The position numbers and the translations under genes were made by a program. Below the pieces are notes generated by a model. The model ran no database searches, was not told the DNA's origin, and saw nothing but the letters and a program-made list of their open reading frames with translations. This document shows, piece after piece, positions 39,431 through 48,230 of a DNA stretch of 48,230 bases. The DNA is taken from the NCBI GenBank assembly GCA_022562495.1, contig JADFPE010000006.1, forward strand, positions 1-48,230, written 5' to 3'. The DNA is from Acidobacteriota bacterium (GTDB lineage Bacteria > Acidobacteriota > Vicinamibacteria > Vicinamibacterales > UBA8438). The number at the start of each line of letters is the position of its first letter. Within the stretch, counting starts at the first letter, position 1.

Positions 39431-39590
39431 GCTCGCGACGCTGCGTCTCAAAGAAACTGAGCGCCGCGTCGCGAGCAGAAGCTGTTCGTACAGCCCCGCT
39501 ACGCGGGGACGAGCCATCTTCCCCAGGCGATCCAAGACTTGTCTCAGGCTGTACGATGTCGCTCTTCGACGATGTCTCGTGGCGATGGTG
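39431..39590. repeat. Family B composite (B5), inverted, degenerate IR1
   Basis: IR2 gctcgcgacgctgcg/cgccgcgtcgcgagc (14/15); ccccgctacgcgggg; imperfect cgagccatcttc/cgacgatgtctcg. Confidence 0.6.
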
Positions 39591-40160
39591 GCTGGACTCG
39601 CGCTCGCCGCCGACCCGATCGAGGCGCAGTCGCGACGGATTGAACCGGCCGAGGTGCGGTGCCAGTCTGTGCTCGGTGTCGGTGTGGACACGGACCGGAT
39701 CTATTGTGACGTGCTGGTCGGGAACGAGATCGCCGACGGCATCATCGTGGTGATTCCGTCGCATCGCGGCGCCGCGACCGTGACCTTCACGCTGCACGCC
39801 CGTCATACGTACTCCGAGGACGACGTGGCGCGGGGGCGCGGCTATATCGAGTATCTGGCCAGCATCGCGGTCGCGACGACCGAGACGGTGCTGGCGCGGC
39901 CGGTCGTGCTCGCCGAGTTCCGCACCGAGGCCGATCTTGTCGATCGCGTGAGCGGCGGGGCCGGACCGGGCGGCGTCAAGGCGGTGGCGCCCGTCGGGGG
40001 AGAGGGGATCCGCATCACGGTGCCCGAGGGGGTGACCGAGATCAGCATCGTCGGTCTCGAGCTGCAGGTCCAGCGGGTCGATGGGCGGGAATTGTTCTCG
40101 GCGCCGGGCCGGCCGATCGCCGTCATCAGCGACGTGCAGGTCGAGTATCGCGCGCGGTAA
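39579..40160 (+). CDS. Hypothetical secreted protein; start uncertain
   Basis: Signal-like VAMVAGLALAADPIEAQ; the part of the ORF upstream of 39579 is repeat-derived. Confidence 0.6.
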   Translation: MAMVAGLALAADPIEAQSRRIEPAEVRCQSVLGVGVDTDRIYCDVLVGNEIADGIIVVIPSHRGAATVTFTLHARHTYSEDDVARGRGYIEYLASIAVATTETVLARPVVLAEFRTEADLVDRVSGGAGPGGVKAVAPVGGEGIRITVPEGVTEISIVGLELQVQRVDGRELFSAPGRPIAVISDVQVEYRAR

Positions 40161-40186
40161 CGAAGCTCCGCCTCAACCCGACGAGG

Positions 40187-40220
40187 CGAAGTCAGGAGAC
40201 AGCCGGAGGGCGTCGCCGCA
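40187..40220. repeat. Family A half-arm (A7) adjoining Family B
   Basis: gaagtcaggagacagccggagggcgtcgccg. Confidence 0.45.
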
Positions 40221-40235
40221 TTCGTCAGCAACCTG

Positions 40236-40380
40236 CTAGACTCCTTGAACAACGTTGATCGTGACCATTGAGTCAGGGTGTTTCGTATTGTTTTCGCTCT
40301 CCCCACGATAGCCTCCGTTCAAGGAGTCTAGCCCCCGCGTCGCGGGGCTGTGAGAAATGCTCGGCTAACGAGGCGGAGCG
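40236..40380. repeat. Family B composite (B2)
   Basis: IR1 ctagactccttgaac / gttcaaggagtctag perfect 15 bp (40236-40250, 40317-40331); cccccgcgtcgcggggctgtgagaaatgctcggctaacgaggcggagcg; co-linear with B1. Confidence 0.82.
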
Positions 40381-40419
40381 TTCCGGGTCGGGACGGTCCG
40401 AGGGGGAGCCTCGCGAGAG

Positions 40420-41481
40420 ATGAACCAGCAAAGTTCCGACGCGGGCCGGGTCCAGGACGTCATCGTGGTCGGGGGAGGTCCCGCCGGGCTAGCCAGCGCG
40501 ATCGCAGCGCACAAGGCGGGGCTCGCGTGTGAAGTGATCGAGCGCGGGGCGCTGGTCAACTCGCTCCTGCGGTTCCCCACCAACATGGTGTTCCTCACCA
40601 CGCCCGAACGGCTCGAGATTGGCGGACTCCCGTTCGTGACCCCGTACGCGAAGCCGACGCGTGACGAGGCGCTCCGCTACTATCGGCGTGCCGCCGACAC
40701 CTACAATCTGAACTTACAATTCGGACTCGAGGTGCGGGCGATCCGGCGCGAGGCTGGACCCGACGGCGCTCCCCTGCTGGCCGTGGAGACCCGGCACGCG
40801 GATGATGGTCCGAGCCGTCGTCTGGCGCGTACGGTGGTGGTGGCGATCGGCGCCTACGAGCGTCCCAACATGCTCGGGGTCCCCGGCGAAGATCTGCCGC
40901 ACGTCGCGCACTACTACACCGAGGCGCACCCGTACTACCGCAAGCACGTGGTCATCGTCGGCGGGAAGAACTCCGCGGCTGAGACGGCGCTCGAGCTCTT
41001 CCGCGCAGGGGCTCATGTCACCCTGGTGCACCGGCGCGCCGAGCTGGGGAGCGGCATCAAGTACTGGGTCCGGCCCGACATCGAGAACCGCATCAAGGAA
41101 GGGTCGGTGATCGCCCACTTCGAGACTCGGGTCGTCGAGATCCGCCCCACCGAGGTGGTGGTCGAGCATGCAGGCGTCCAGCGCGTGCTGCCGGCCGACG
41201 CGGTCTTCCTGCTGACCGGCTACCATCCGGACACCGCGATGCTGGCGCGGTTCGGCATCGAGGTCGACGCGGAGACCATGGTGCCGGCACACGACCCGGA
41301 TACCTACGAGACCAACGTGCCCAATCTGTTCCTGGCGGGGCAGGTGATCTCCGGCATCCACAGCGGGCTCATCTTCATCGAGAATGGTCGGTTTCATGGT
41401 GAGATGGTGATCAAGGTGATTGCCCGTCGTCTCGCCGCGGGCCGCGACGCGGTGCCCACCACTGCGAACACGCTGGGGTAA
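40420..41481 (+). CDS. ypdA: YpdA-type putative bacillithiol disulfide reductase
   Basis: VIVVGGGPAGLASAIAAHKAGL; RFPTNMVFLTTPERLEIGGLPF; HVVIVGGKNSAAETALELFRAGAHVTLVHR; FLLTGYHPD. Confidence 0.82.
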   Translation: MNQQSSDAGRVQDVIVVGGGPAGLASAIAAHKAGLACEVIERGALVNSLLRFPTNMVFLTTPERLEIGGLPFVTPYAKPTRDEALRYYRRAADTYNLNLQFGLEVRAIRREAGPDGAPLLAVETRHADDGPSRRLARTVVVAIGAYERPNMLGVPGEDLPHVAHYYTEAHPYYRKHVVIVGGKNSAAETALELFRAGAHVTLVHRRAELGSGIKYWVRPDIENRIKEGSVIAHFETRVVEIRPTEVVVEHAGVQRVLPADAVFLLTGYHPDTAMLARFGIEVDAETMVPAHDPDTYETNVPNLFLAGQVISGIHSGLIFIENGRFHGEMVIKVIARRLAAGRDAVPTTANTLG

Positions 41482-41499
41482 GGGGTATTCCCAAGGAGC

Positions 41500-41678
41500 G
41501 AGAAGGCAGAAGTCAGAAGGAAACAGGTGGGCTGTGCCAACATTCCTCAGGATGCATCTGATTGTTCGTTCTGGACCGGATCAGACCTGGTGACGCGCTG
41601 ATCGAGAACGGGCGTTTCTGAACGCGGCGTCGCCCACCGTCTTTCTCCTGCCTTTTGACTTCTGCCATCTGACTTCTT
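41500..41678. repeat. Family A foldback element (A8)
   Basis: Left gagaaggcagaagtcagaagg + gtgggctgtgccaacatt; right ggcgtcgcccacc + ctcctgccttttgacttctgccatctgacttctt. Confidence 0.7.
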
Positions 41679-41690
41679 GAAGAAGCCCCC

Positions 41691-42317
41691 CTATTGCGGC
41701 CCAAGCCCGGCCAGCGGCTGGGTGGCGAGCGCCCGCAGTTCGATCAGTTCGATCAGCGCCCTGGACCGGCTGGCAGTGTCGTCGCGTTCGAGCAGTGCCT
41801 GCTTCTCCACCGGGTCGAAGTCGAGATACTGTGCCAAGGTGTTGACGAGATCCTCATCCGCCATGTCTCCCGGCAGCATCGCCGCGCCGCCGCCGGCCTC
41901 GAACCGACCGGCCAGGAGTGTTTCGAGCTGGGTGCGTGCCTGCCGGACCTCGACGCGGATGGCGTCGGACGCCGGTTCGGGTAACGGTTCGATCTGCGCC
42001 TGCCGATACGCGCGGTCGGCTTCCTCCCCGATCACGCGAAACCGCTGCATCCCGCGCAGGATGATGTTGGAACACCCGTCCTGCAGCGTCTCGGCGTGAC
42101 TGACCAGCCCTGCGCAGCCGATCGGATAGACCGGGGGTGGCTCTTCGATATCGTCACGTCTGCCCTTGAGCAGGACCATGCCGATGATCCGGTCTCCGCG
42201 CAGCGCATCGGACAGCATCTGCCGGTAGCGCGGCTCGAAGATGTGCAACGGCAAGAATACCGAGGGAAACAGGACCACGTTGGGCAGCGGGAAGAGCGGG
42301 ATGAGTGACGGGAGCAT
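41691..42317 (-). CDS. Lon N-terminal (substrate-binding) domain protein
   Basis: IPLFPLPNVVLFPSVFLPLHIFEPRYRQML. Confidence 0.88.
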   Translation of the reverse strand: MLPSLIPLFPLPNVVLFPSVFLPLHIFEPRYRQMLSDALRGDRIIGMVLLKGRRDDIEEPPPVYPIGCAGLVSHAETLQDGCSNIILRGMQRFRVIGEEADRAYRQAQIEPLPEPASDAIRVEVRQARTQLETLLAGRFEAGGGAAMLPGDMADEDLVNTLAQYLDFDPVEKQALLERDDTASRSRALIELIELRALATQPLAGLGPQ

Positions 42318-42323
42318 GAGAAA

Positions 42324-42412
42324 CGGCAGCAGTCAGCCGGAGGCTTTGCGGCCATTTTCTTGATGCTGCGCAGTAACCAGTTTCATTCTGACTTCTAAAT
42401 TCTGACTGCTCG
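42324..42412. repeat. Family A foldback element (A9), short
   Basis: Left ggcagcagtcagccggaggctttgcgg; right cattctgacttctaaattctgactgctc. Confidence 0.55.
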
Positions 42413-42424
42413 GAGACTCGAGAC

Positions 42425-43699
42425 TCAGTGTACCGTTTTCGTCTTCTTGTCCAGATAGTCCAGCAGGACGTACCGGCCAAGCGTGTGCGGAGTCGTGAAA
42501 TAGGCTTTGCCGTGGCAGATCGAGGCGACCCGTTTGACGAAGCTCACTAGCTCGTAGTCCCGGGCGAGCATGAACGTGTTGATCAGGATGCCGGCTTTGC
42601 GGCAGTTGGCGACTTCGGCGAACGTCTCGGCGATGACCCATGGGTCGAGGCCGAACGGGTTCCGGTAGATGCGCCCATCGGGACACGTCAGCGCCGATGG
42701 CTTCCCGTCGGTGATCATCACGATCTGCCGCATGTCGCACTGCTGTCGCTCGAGGATGCGGCGCGCCAACCGGAGCCCTTCGCGGGTGTTCGTGTAGTAC
42801 GGGCCCACGCGCACCCGCGCCAGCTGCCGCAGCGGGATCTCCTCGGCGGAGTCATGGAAGAGCACGACCCGTAACGTATCGCCGGGATACTGGTGTCGGA
42901 TCAGGTTTGCGAGCGCCAGCGCCACCGCTTTGGCCGGGGTGAACCGGTCCTCGCCATAGAGGATCATGCTGTGGCTGCAGTCGAGCATGAGGACGGTCGC
43001 GCAGGCGCTCTGGTATTCCCCTTGCGCCACCATGAGATCCGAATACTCGATGTTGATCCCCGGACCGGAGAGGGCCTCCGGTCCGATCCGTTTGACGGCG
43101 TTCAGGATCGTCGCGCTGGCGTCCAGGTTGAGGGTGTCACCGAAGTCATAGGTCTTGGGGGCGCCGCTGGCCTCGACGCCGGTGGCGAGATCACGGGTGT
43201 CGTGCCGGCCGACACTGCTGTGACCGACCGAACCTAGCAGGTCTCGAAGCGCCCGGTAACCCAGGAAATCGAGCCCCTTGTCGGTCATCTCGAACCGCAT
43301 TGGCGGCGCCGCGCCGTCACCTGTGCCCGGTCCCTCGCGCTGGTGCCGCTCGGCGTCCAGATCGGGATGACGCGTGATGTACCCCTGCTGAGCCATCTGC
43401 TCGATGAGACGTTGAATCAGCTGTTCGAGTCGGGGCTGCGGGTCGGGATCCGCCGGGTCGCCGAGCAGCCGCGACATCGCGTCGTCCGACAGCAGCCCGT
43501 CGTTGAGGAGCGTGTCGAGGATGGCGTCGTGGAGCGATTGCTCCGAGCGCTGGTCATCCTCGCCGGAGGAGTCGTCGACACCGCCCGCCGGGCTGCCGAA
43601 GCCGCTCGCGAGCAGCAGGTGGGACAGTTTCGAGACGAGCTCCGCCAGGTCGATCCCCTCGAGGTCGTCGCCGGTGTATCGCGTGTACCGGTATTTCAT
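42425..43699 (-). CDS. VWA-domain protein
   Basis: [42 protein letters not shown] (MIDAS-like). Confidence 0.85.
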   Translation of the reverse strand: MKYRYTRYTGDDLEGIDLAELVSKLSHLLLASGFGSPAGGVDDSSGEDDQRSEQSLHDAILDTLLNDGLLSDDAMSRLLGDPADPDPQPRLEQLIQRLIEQMAQQGYITRHPDLDAERHQREGPGTGDGAAPPMRFEMTDKGLDFLGYRALRDLLGSVGHSSVGRHDTRDLATGVEASGAPKTYDFGDTLNLDASATILNAVKRIGPEALSGPGINIEYSDLMVAQGEYQSACATVLMLDCSHSMILYGEDRFTPAKAVALALANLIRHQYPGDTLRVVLFHDSAEEIPLRQLARVRVGPYYTNTREGLRLARRILERQQCDMRQIVMITDGKPSALTCPDGRIYRNPFGLDPWVIAETFAEVANCRKAGILINTFMLARDYELVSFVKRVASICHGKAYFTTPHTLGRYVLLDYLDKKTKTVH

Positions 43700-43709
43700 C
43701 TGATACGAC

Positions 43710-43895
43710 GGAGACAGGAGACAGGAGGCAGGAGACAGGGGACAGGGCGAAGGGCGAGTATTGGCGCCGGCATCGGTTGAGCGCTCTCGAGCCTACGGGT
43801 CCGGCGCGGCCGCCGGGAGAACGTGGGACAGCTCTGGATGTTGGCGAAGCCCACCACATTCCTCCCGTCTCCTGTCTCCTGCCTCCTGCCTCCTG
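43710..43895. repeat. Family A foldback element (A10), opposite core orientation
   Basis: Left ggagacaggagacaggaggcaggagacagg; right gatgttggcgaagcccac + cccgtctcctgtctcctgcctcctgcctcctgg. Confidence 0.75.
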
Positions 43896-43909
43896 GGCGC
43901 ATCCGGACC

Positions 43910-45421
43910 TCAGTTGTAGTACTTCTTCTTGTCGCGTGGGATGGGGATGTCGGTGTCAAAGAACTGGTCCGCGGGGGGTGTCGCCCGTTGCGGATCCGCG
44001 GTGGCGCGATATTGCCACTCGTCGGTCCGGCTGATCACTTTTTGCGCGTAGAGCCCCTCGATGACGAATTCGATCGCCGACGCCACGAGTGGGGCGGGGT
44101 CGGTGCGCGTGATGCGCGCGTGCTCGGCCAGCTCCAGGAGCCCCTGGATCTGACCGGTCTGCTCGAGCAGCTCCGCGGCCGGCGTCGTGTCGCCAAGCTG
44201 GAGGGTGCCGCCGAGATCGAACCACTCGACCACGGAATGGGTGTCGACGCCGGTGAACCACCCGTCGAAGATCTGTCCGACGGCGTCGCGGATGATCTCG
44301 CGTGCGACCGTGTCGGCGCCCTGCAGCTCGCCTTCGTACTCGAGCTCGAACTTTCCCGTGATCGACGGGAGCGCCGCATAGACATCGGCGACTCGCGCGA
44401 CGGCGGTCGGCTCGTTGCTGGCCAGCGCTCGCCGCTCCGCGTTCGACACCACGTTCTCCAGACACGTCACCGGCAGGCGCTGGCTGACGCCCGAGCGTTT
44501 GTCGATCTTGGGGTTGGTGCGGGCTACGAAGGCGACCTCTTCGACGATCTCGCTGATGTAGGGCGGGACGACGGTTTCAATCATGCCGGCCCCGTCGCCG
44601 TTTCGTGTGACCCAGGCTTCCTGCGCCGTGATCGCCATCCCCGCCTGGCGGGTCCGCGGGTAGTGTGTGCGGATCTCCGACCCGATGCGGTCCTTGAGGG
44701 GCGTGATGATCTTGCCGCGCGCCGTGTAATCCTCCGGGTTCGCCGTGAAGGTCATGACGACGTCGAGCCGCAGTCGGATCGGGTAGCCCTTGATCTGCAC
44801 GTCACCCTCCTCGAGGATGTTGAACAGACCCACCTGGACCTTGCCGGCCAGGTCCGGCAGCTCGTTGATGGCGAAGATACAGCGGTTGGCCCGCGGCAGC
44901 AGCCCATAGTGCATCGTCAGCTCGTCCGACAGCTCGAGCCCGGCGCGTACCGCCTTGATCGGATCGATATCACCAATCATGTCGGCGATGGTCACGTCCG
45001 GCGTCGCCAGCTTCTCGACCAGCCGTCGCTCGCGGGACAGCCACGCAATCGGCATCGCCTCGCCTTCCTCCGCCACCCGCGTGCGACAGGCCCGACACAC
45101 CGGCGCGAGCGGGTCGTCGTTGATCTGACAGCCCGGGACGACCGGCAGCTCGTCGTCGAGCAACCCCGTCAGCCCACGCAGGATCCGGGTCTTGGCCTGT
45201 CCACGCAGACCAAGCAGCACGAAGTTGTGCCCCGACAGGATGGCGTTGCTGATCTGTGGGATGACCGTGTCCTCGTAGCCGACGATGCCGGGGAACAGCT
45301 GTTCGTTCTGCTGCAGACGACGTATCAGGTTCGCGCGCATCTCGAGCTTGATGCTGCGACGTGAAATCCGGCCGGTGTCGACCGCCTGACGAAGCTCTCC
45401 GAGTCGTTCCGGTAGTGACAT
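43910..45421 (-). CDS. MoxR/ChlI-like AAA ATPase
   Basis: FVLLGLRGQAKTRILRGL; ANRCIFAINELPDLAGKVQVGLFNILEEGDVQIKGYPIRLRLDVVMTFTANPEDYT. Confidence 0.9.
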   Translation of the reverse strand: MSLPERLGELRQAVDTGRISRRSIKLEMRANLIRRLQQNEQLFPGIVGYEDTVIPQISNAILSGHNFVLLGLRGQAKTRILRGLTGLLDDELPVVPGCQINDDPLAPVCRACRTRVAEEGEAMPIAWLSRERRLVEKLATPDVTIADMIGDIDPIKAVRAGLELSDELTMHYGLLPRANRCIFAINELPDLAGKVQVGLFNILEEGDVQIKGYPIRLRLDVVMTFTANPEDYTARGKIITPLKDRIGSEIRTHYPRTRQAGMAITAQEAWVTRNGDGAGMIETVVPPYISEIVEEVAFVARTNPKIDKRSGVSQRLPVTCLENVVSNAERRALASNEPTAVARVADVYAALPSITGKFELEYEGELQGADTVAREIIRDAVGQIFDGWFTGVDTHSVVEWFDLGGTLQLGDTTPAAELLEQTGQIQGLLELAEHARITRTDPAPLVASAIEFVIEGLYAQKVISRTDEWQYRATADPQRATPPADQFFDTDIPIPRDKKKYYN

Positions 45422-45440
45422 GGCGTGATCTTAGCAGGCC

Positions 45441-47132
45441 TCAGTGTATGGTCGTGGCTAGCGCGTCGACGGTGACATAGTGCGGTTGGATATCGATCGG
45501 GATACCGCTCAGCCGGTCCAGCACGCGCTGCACCTCCGGTCGCACGACGCCACGGGTGTCGAGCATCTGTTCGGCGGCATCCAAGTCGCCGGTGGCCTGT
45601 AGGGTCATCAGCTCGGTCGTCAGCGCCGTGACCGCGTCGCGGATCCGGCCGTGGTCGACCGCAAACCGGCCGCTGATGTCCACCGTGACGGCGCCGGCGT
45701 CGAGGAACGTGTTGAGCTGGATCGCGACCCCGCGGCCATGCGCCTCGTTGATGCCGAAGCGGATAGACCGGAACGTCGAGGCCAGAAACGTCGTGTACAT
45801 GCTGCGTTCCAGCGACCGGTCGATCACACCCTGGTCGATCAGCCGATGCAGCGCCCATAATCCGGAGATGTCCGCCTTGGCCTCCTCGATCGTGCTGTAG
45901 GTGTCCCGGAGCTCCTGACGAACGGTCGTCGAACGGCCGTCCACCGTGATGGTGCTGGGCCCGAGTCCGTGCATCAGCTCGTGCATCAGGATGTGAGTGA
46001 AGAACGCCTCGAAGGAGACATCGGCCCGTTCGGCGGCCGGGAGCGCCACCATCGAGATCGGGGTCAACACCTTCTCGAACTTGGCCTCTTGCACGTTCTT
46101 CAGCATCACGCGTTTGGCGCCCTTCTCGCGTACGACCCGTTCGTCGTTCGGCAGGTTGAATGCCGCGGTTTGCACGCCTCGGTTCGCGTCTCCGGCGGTG
46201 AACACGACGTTCACGACCCGGATCGGCGCCAGCGCCCCGAGCGCGGGGTTCCGGAACCGCGGGTCGATCGGCAGCGCGTCTTCCAGATCCTGCAGGCGGT
46301 CGCCGAACCGCGCCACGATGGCCGTTTCCGCATCGTTGCGTATCGTCACAAAGGCCTCGAAGGCGGCCTTGTAGTTGAACCACGCGTCTTCGTAGACCTC
46401 GTAGGGCCCGATCGTCAGTTCGATCGTCGAGTCGAGCTCCATCCACGCGACGTCGCTGTCGTAGTAGTCGTTGGACTCGAACGCGGCGGCGCGGGTCTCC
46501 AGGTAGCGCCGGAGGGTGGGCTGCGCGGTGACGCGGGCGGCCGCCCGCAGATGCGCGGCCGCAATCGACAGCGGCCCTTGATACTCCACGCTGTAGGGCA
46601 CGATGGCGAATCCGCCGTCGACGCCGCGCCGGATCGTGGTGAAGAACCCGGTCGCGTCGGCCCGCGCCGCGCCCTCGAGCTGGTCGAACCAGGCCGCGAC
46701 GTCTGCCTTGGTGGCGCCGGCCGGATAGAAGTTGGCGCCGTCAGGTTTCACGGGCGCGCCGGCTACGAAACGACGATTCTCGTCGATGCGTGACCACGGT
46801 CCTTTGTTGAGGAGAAAGAAGTCGAGCGTCGCCTGTCCGGCCGCGCTGTCGCTGTTCAGCAGCGACAGCAGCATCGACGGATTGCCGGCCCACACCTGTT
46901 CGAGAAAGATGCCGTCCATGACACGAGCGGCGTCGACGATGTGCGCCAGCGCCTGGCGTTCGGAGTTTGGCAGGGCGGACAGATCCGCTCCAATGTCCAC
47001 GGGCGCGAACAATGGCGTCATGGCGGTGTCCTGGCCGGTGGCGGTCGTCATGATCCCGGTCGTGGCGGCGATGCCCACGAGACCGGCTACGAGCAGGACG
47101 GTGCCGCCGCTGGATCGTTCGAGCCTGCTCAT
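45441..47132 (-). CDS. Secreted M49 (dipeptidyl-peptidase III)-like zinc peptidase
   Basis: HILMHELMHGLGPS; TIEEAKADISGLWALH; FRSIRFGINEAHGRG. Confidence 0.8.
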   Translation of the reverse strand: MSRLERSSGGTVLLVAGLVGIAATTGIMTTATGQDTAMTPLFAPVDIGADLSALPNSERQALAHIVDAARVMDGIFLEQVWAGNPSMLLSLLNSDSAAGQATLDFFLLNKGPWSRIDENRRFVAGAPVKPDGANFYPAGATKADVAAWFDQLEGAARADATGFFTTIRRGVDGGFAIVPYSVEYQGPLSIAAAHLRAAARVTAQPTLRRYLETRAAAFESNDYYDSDVAWMELDSTIELTIGPYEVYEDAWFNYKAAFEAFVTIRNDAETAIVARFGDRLQDLEDALPIDPRFRNPALGALAPIRVVNVVFTAGDANRGVQTAAFNLPNDERVVREKGAKRVMLKNVQEAKFEKVLTPISMVALPAAERADVSFEAFFTHILMHELMHGLGPSTITVDGRSTTVRQELRDTYSTIEEAKADISGLWALHRLIDQGVIDRSLERSMYTTFLASTFRSIRFGINEAHGRGVAIQLNTFLDAGAVTVDISGRFAVDHGRIRDAVTALTTELMTLQATGDLDAAEQMLDTRGVVRPEVQRVLDRLSGIPIDIQPHYVTVDALATTIH

Positions 47133-47368
47133 CCTGTGTGTCCTCGGTCAAAGGTCGGGCGCGCCGTGCTCTCCCATGGGGTGACGGTCGCGCTTGTCGT
47201 TCCCTATGATGAACGTCTGGACCGCTCGAAGGCAAGAAACAGTCTTGTACACTTTAGCAGGCTGCTGAACAACGTCGCAGCCTGGCCTCGAGAACACGCC
47301 GGACGGAACCGGGCGGCGGGCGTCTTTCGGCGCGCCGACGGCGTCGGCACACTCGCGACGGGAGCACG

Positions 47369-48230
47369 ATGACGCACTCGACACAGATCGCGGTCATCGG
47401 TGGTGGCCCCGGCGGCTACGCCGCAGCGTTTCTGGCAGCGGATCTGGGAATGCAGGTCACGTTGATCGACGAGGCAGCCGACCCGGGCGGTGTGTGTCTG
47501 TATCGCGGCTGTATGCCGTCGAAGGCGCTGCTGCACGTCGCGAAGGTGCTGCGCGAGGCGCGCGAGGCGCAGGCCTGGGGTGTCGATTTCGGTGAGCCGG
47601 CCATCGATATCGATCGACTCCGGGCCTGGAAGGACGGGGTCGTCGGCAGGTTGACCGGTGGGCTGGGGCAGTTGTCCACGCAGCGTGGGGTCACGTATCT
47701 GCGCGGCCGGGCCGCGCTCGTCGGACCGACCGCTGCCCGGGTCACCGCGCCGGAGGGCGACACGACAGATCTGCAGTTCGAGCACGCCATCCTGGCGACC
47801 GGCTCGCGGCCGGCGTCTCCGCCCGCGTTGTCGCTCGAGAGTGACCGGGTGTGGGACTCGACCCGTGCCCTCGAGGTGCCCGAGGTGCCGCGGTCGCTGC
47901 TCGTCATTGGTGGCGGCTATATCGGGCTCGAGCTCGGGTCGGTCTACGCGGCGCTGGGCTCGACGGTCACCGTGGTCGAGATGACGGCTGGGCTGTTGCC
48001 GGGCGCCGACCGCGACCTGACCGCTGTGGTGGCGCGCCGGCTCGAGGCGGTGTGCGAGGCCGTACTGCTCGAGACGACGGTACTGGGGTTGGCGGAAGAG
48101 GGCGACGGCGTCAGGGTGACGCTGGAGGGACCCGGGGTCGAGCAGCCGGATCAGGTATTCGATCGGGTGCTGGTGGCGGTGGGCCGGGTGCCCAACTCGG
48201 AGATTCCTGGGCTCGAGCGAACGGCCATCC
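47369..48230 (+). CDS. lpd: Dihydrolipoyl dehydrogenase-like flavoprotein, truncated by window end
   Basis: IAVIGGGPGGYAAAFLAADLGMQVTLID; GGVCLYRGCMPSKALL; LLVIGGGYIGLELGSVYAALGSTVTVVE. Confidence 0.88.
   Translation, partial: MTHSTQIAVIGGGPGGYAAAFLAADLGMQVTLIDEAADPGGVCLYRGCMPSKALLHVAKVLREAREAQAWGVDFGEPAIDIDRLRAWKDGVVGRLTGGLGQLSTQRGVTYLRGRAALVGPTAARVTAPEGDTTDLQFEHAILATGSRPASPPALSLESDRVWDSTRALEVPEVPRSLLVIGGGYIGLELGSVYAALGSTVTVVEMTAGLLPGADRDLTAVVARRLEAVCEAVLLETTVLGLAEEGDGVRVTLEGPGVEQPDQVFDRVLVAVGRVPNSEIPGLERTAI

Noticed and set aside
43823-45364. 513-aa plus-strand ORF
   Set aside because: Antisense shadow of the MoxR ATPase; N-terminal part is repeat A10.
47258-47284. Inverted repeat CAGGCTGC/GCAGCCTG upstream of lpd as an element end
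   Set aside because: Single short hairpin; no second convincing copy in the window to support a mobile element.

Overview
GC-rich bacterial window that reads as mostly ordinary chromosome. Gene content and repeat style suggest Acidobacteriota/Vicinamibacter-like, but this is inference only. Core blocks: sppA; a PpiD/SurA-type isomerase; a GGDEF protein followed by mreB-mreC-mreD-mrdA-rodA-rng; cytochrome c; MGMT; DinB; a PafA-like phosphatase; an HD-GYP/HEAT pair; a CNT nucleoside transporter; mtnA-tsaD-Nudix; a DAACS symporter; an HD hydrolase; two ABC ATPase/permease pairs; PilZ; a 3-hydroxyacyl-CoA dehydrogenase overlapping folE; a YpdA-like reductase; a Lon-N domain protein; a VWA/MoxR pair; an M49-like peptidase; and a truncated lpd at the right edge. 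The left edge carries an in-frame chimera: the N-terminus of a TroA/ZnuA-type metal-binding protein, with a perfect 16-bp palindrome across its start codon, joined to a truncated tyrosine integrase ending 10 nt from the CCA end of tRNA-Leu(CAG). The most unusual material is intergenic. Family A is a foldback element with 7-nt-period arms (unit NCAGRAG) at about nine loci, often filling the gap between genes to within about 4-17 nt of start/stop codons. Family B is a composite of three hairpins (IR1, CCCCGCG-palindrome, IR2) at five loci, one tandemly duplicated with a 129-bp period. Families C and E are further dispersed repeats. One repeat is translated as the C-terminal tail of MtnA. All repeat calls were made by eye and need alignment and a genome-wide search.
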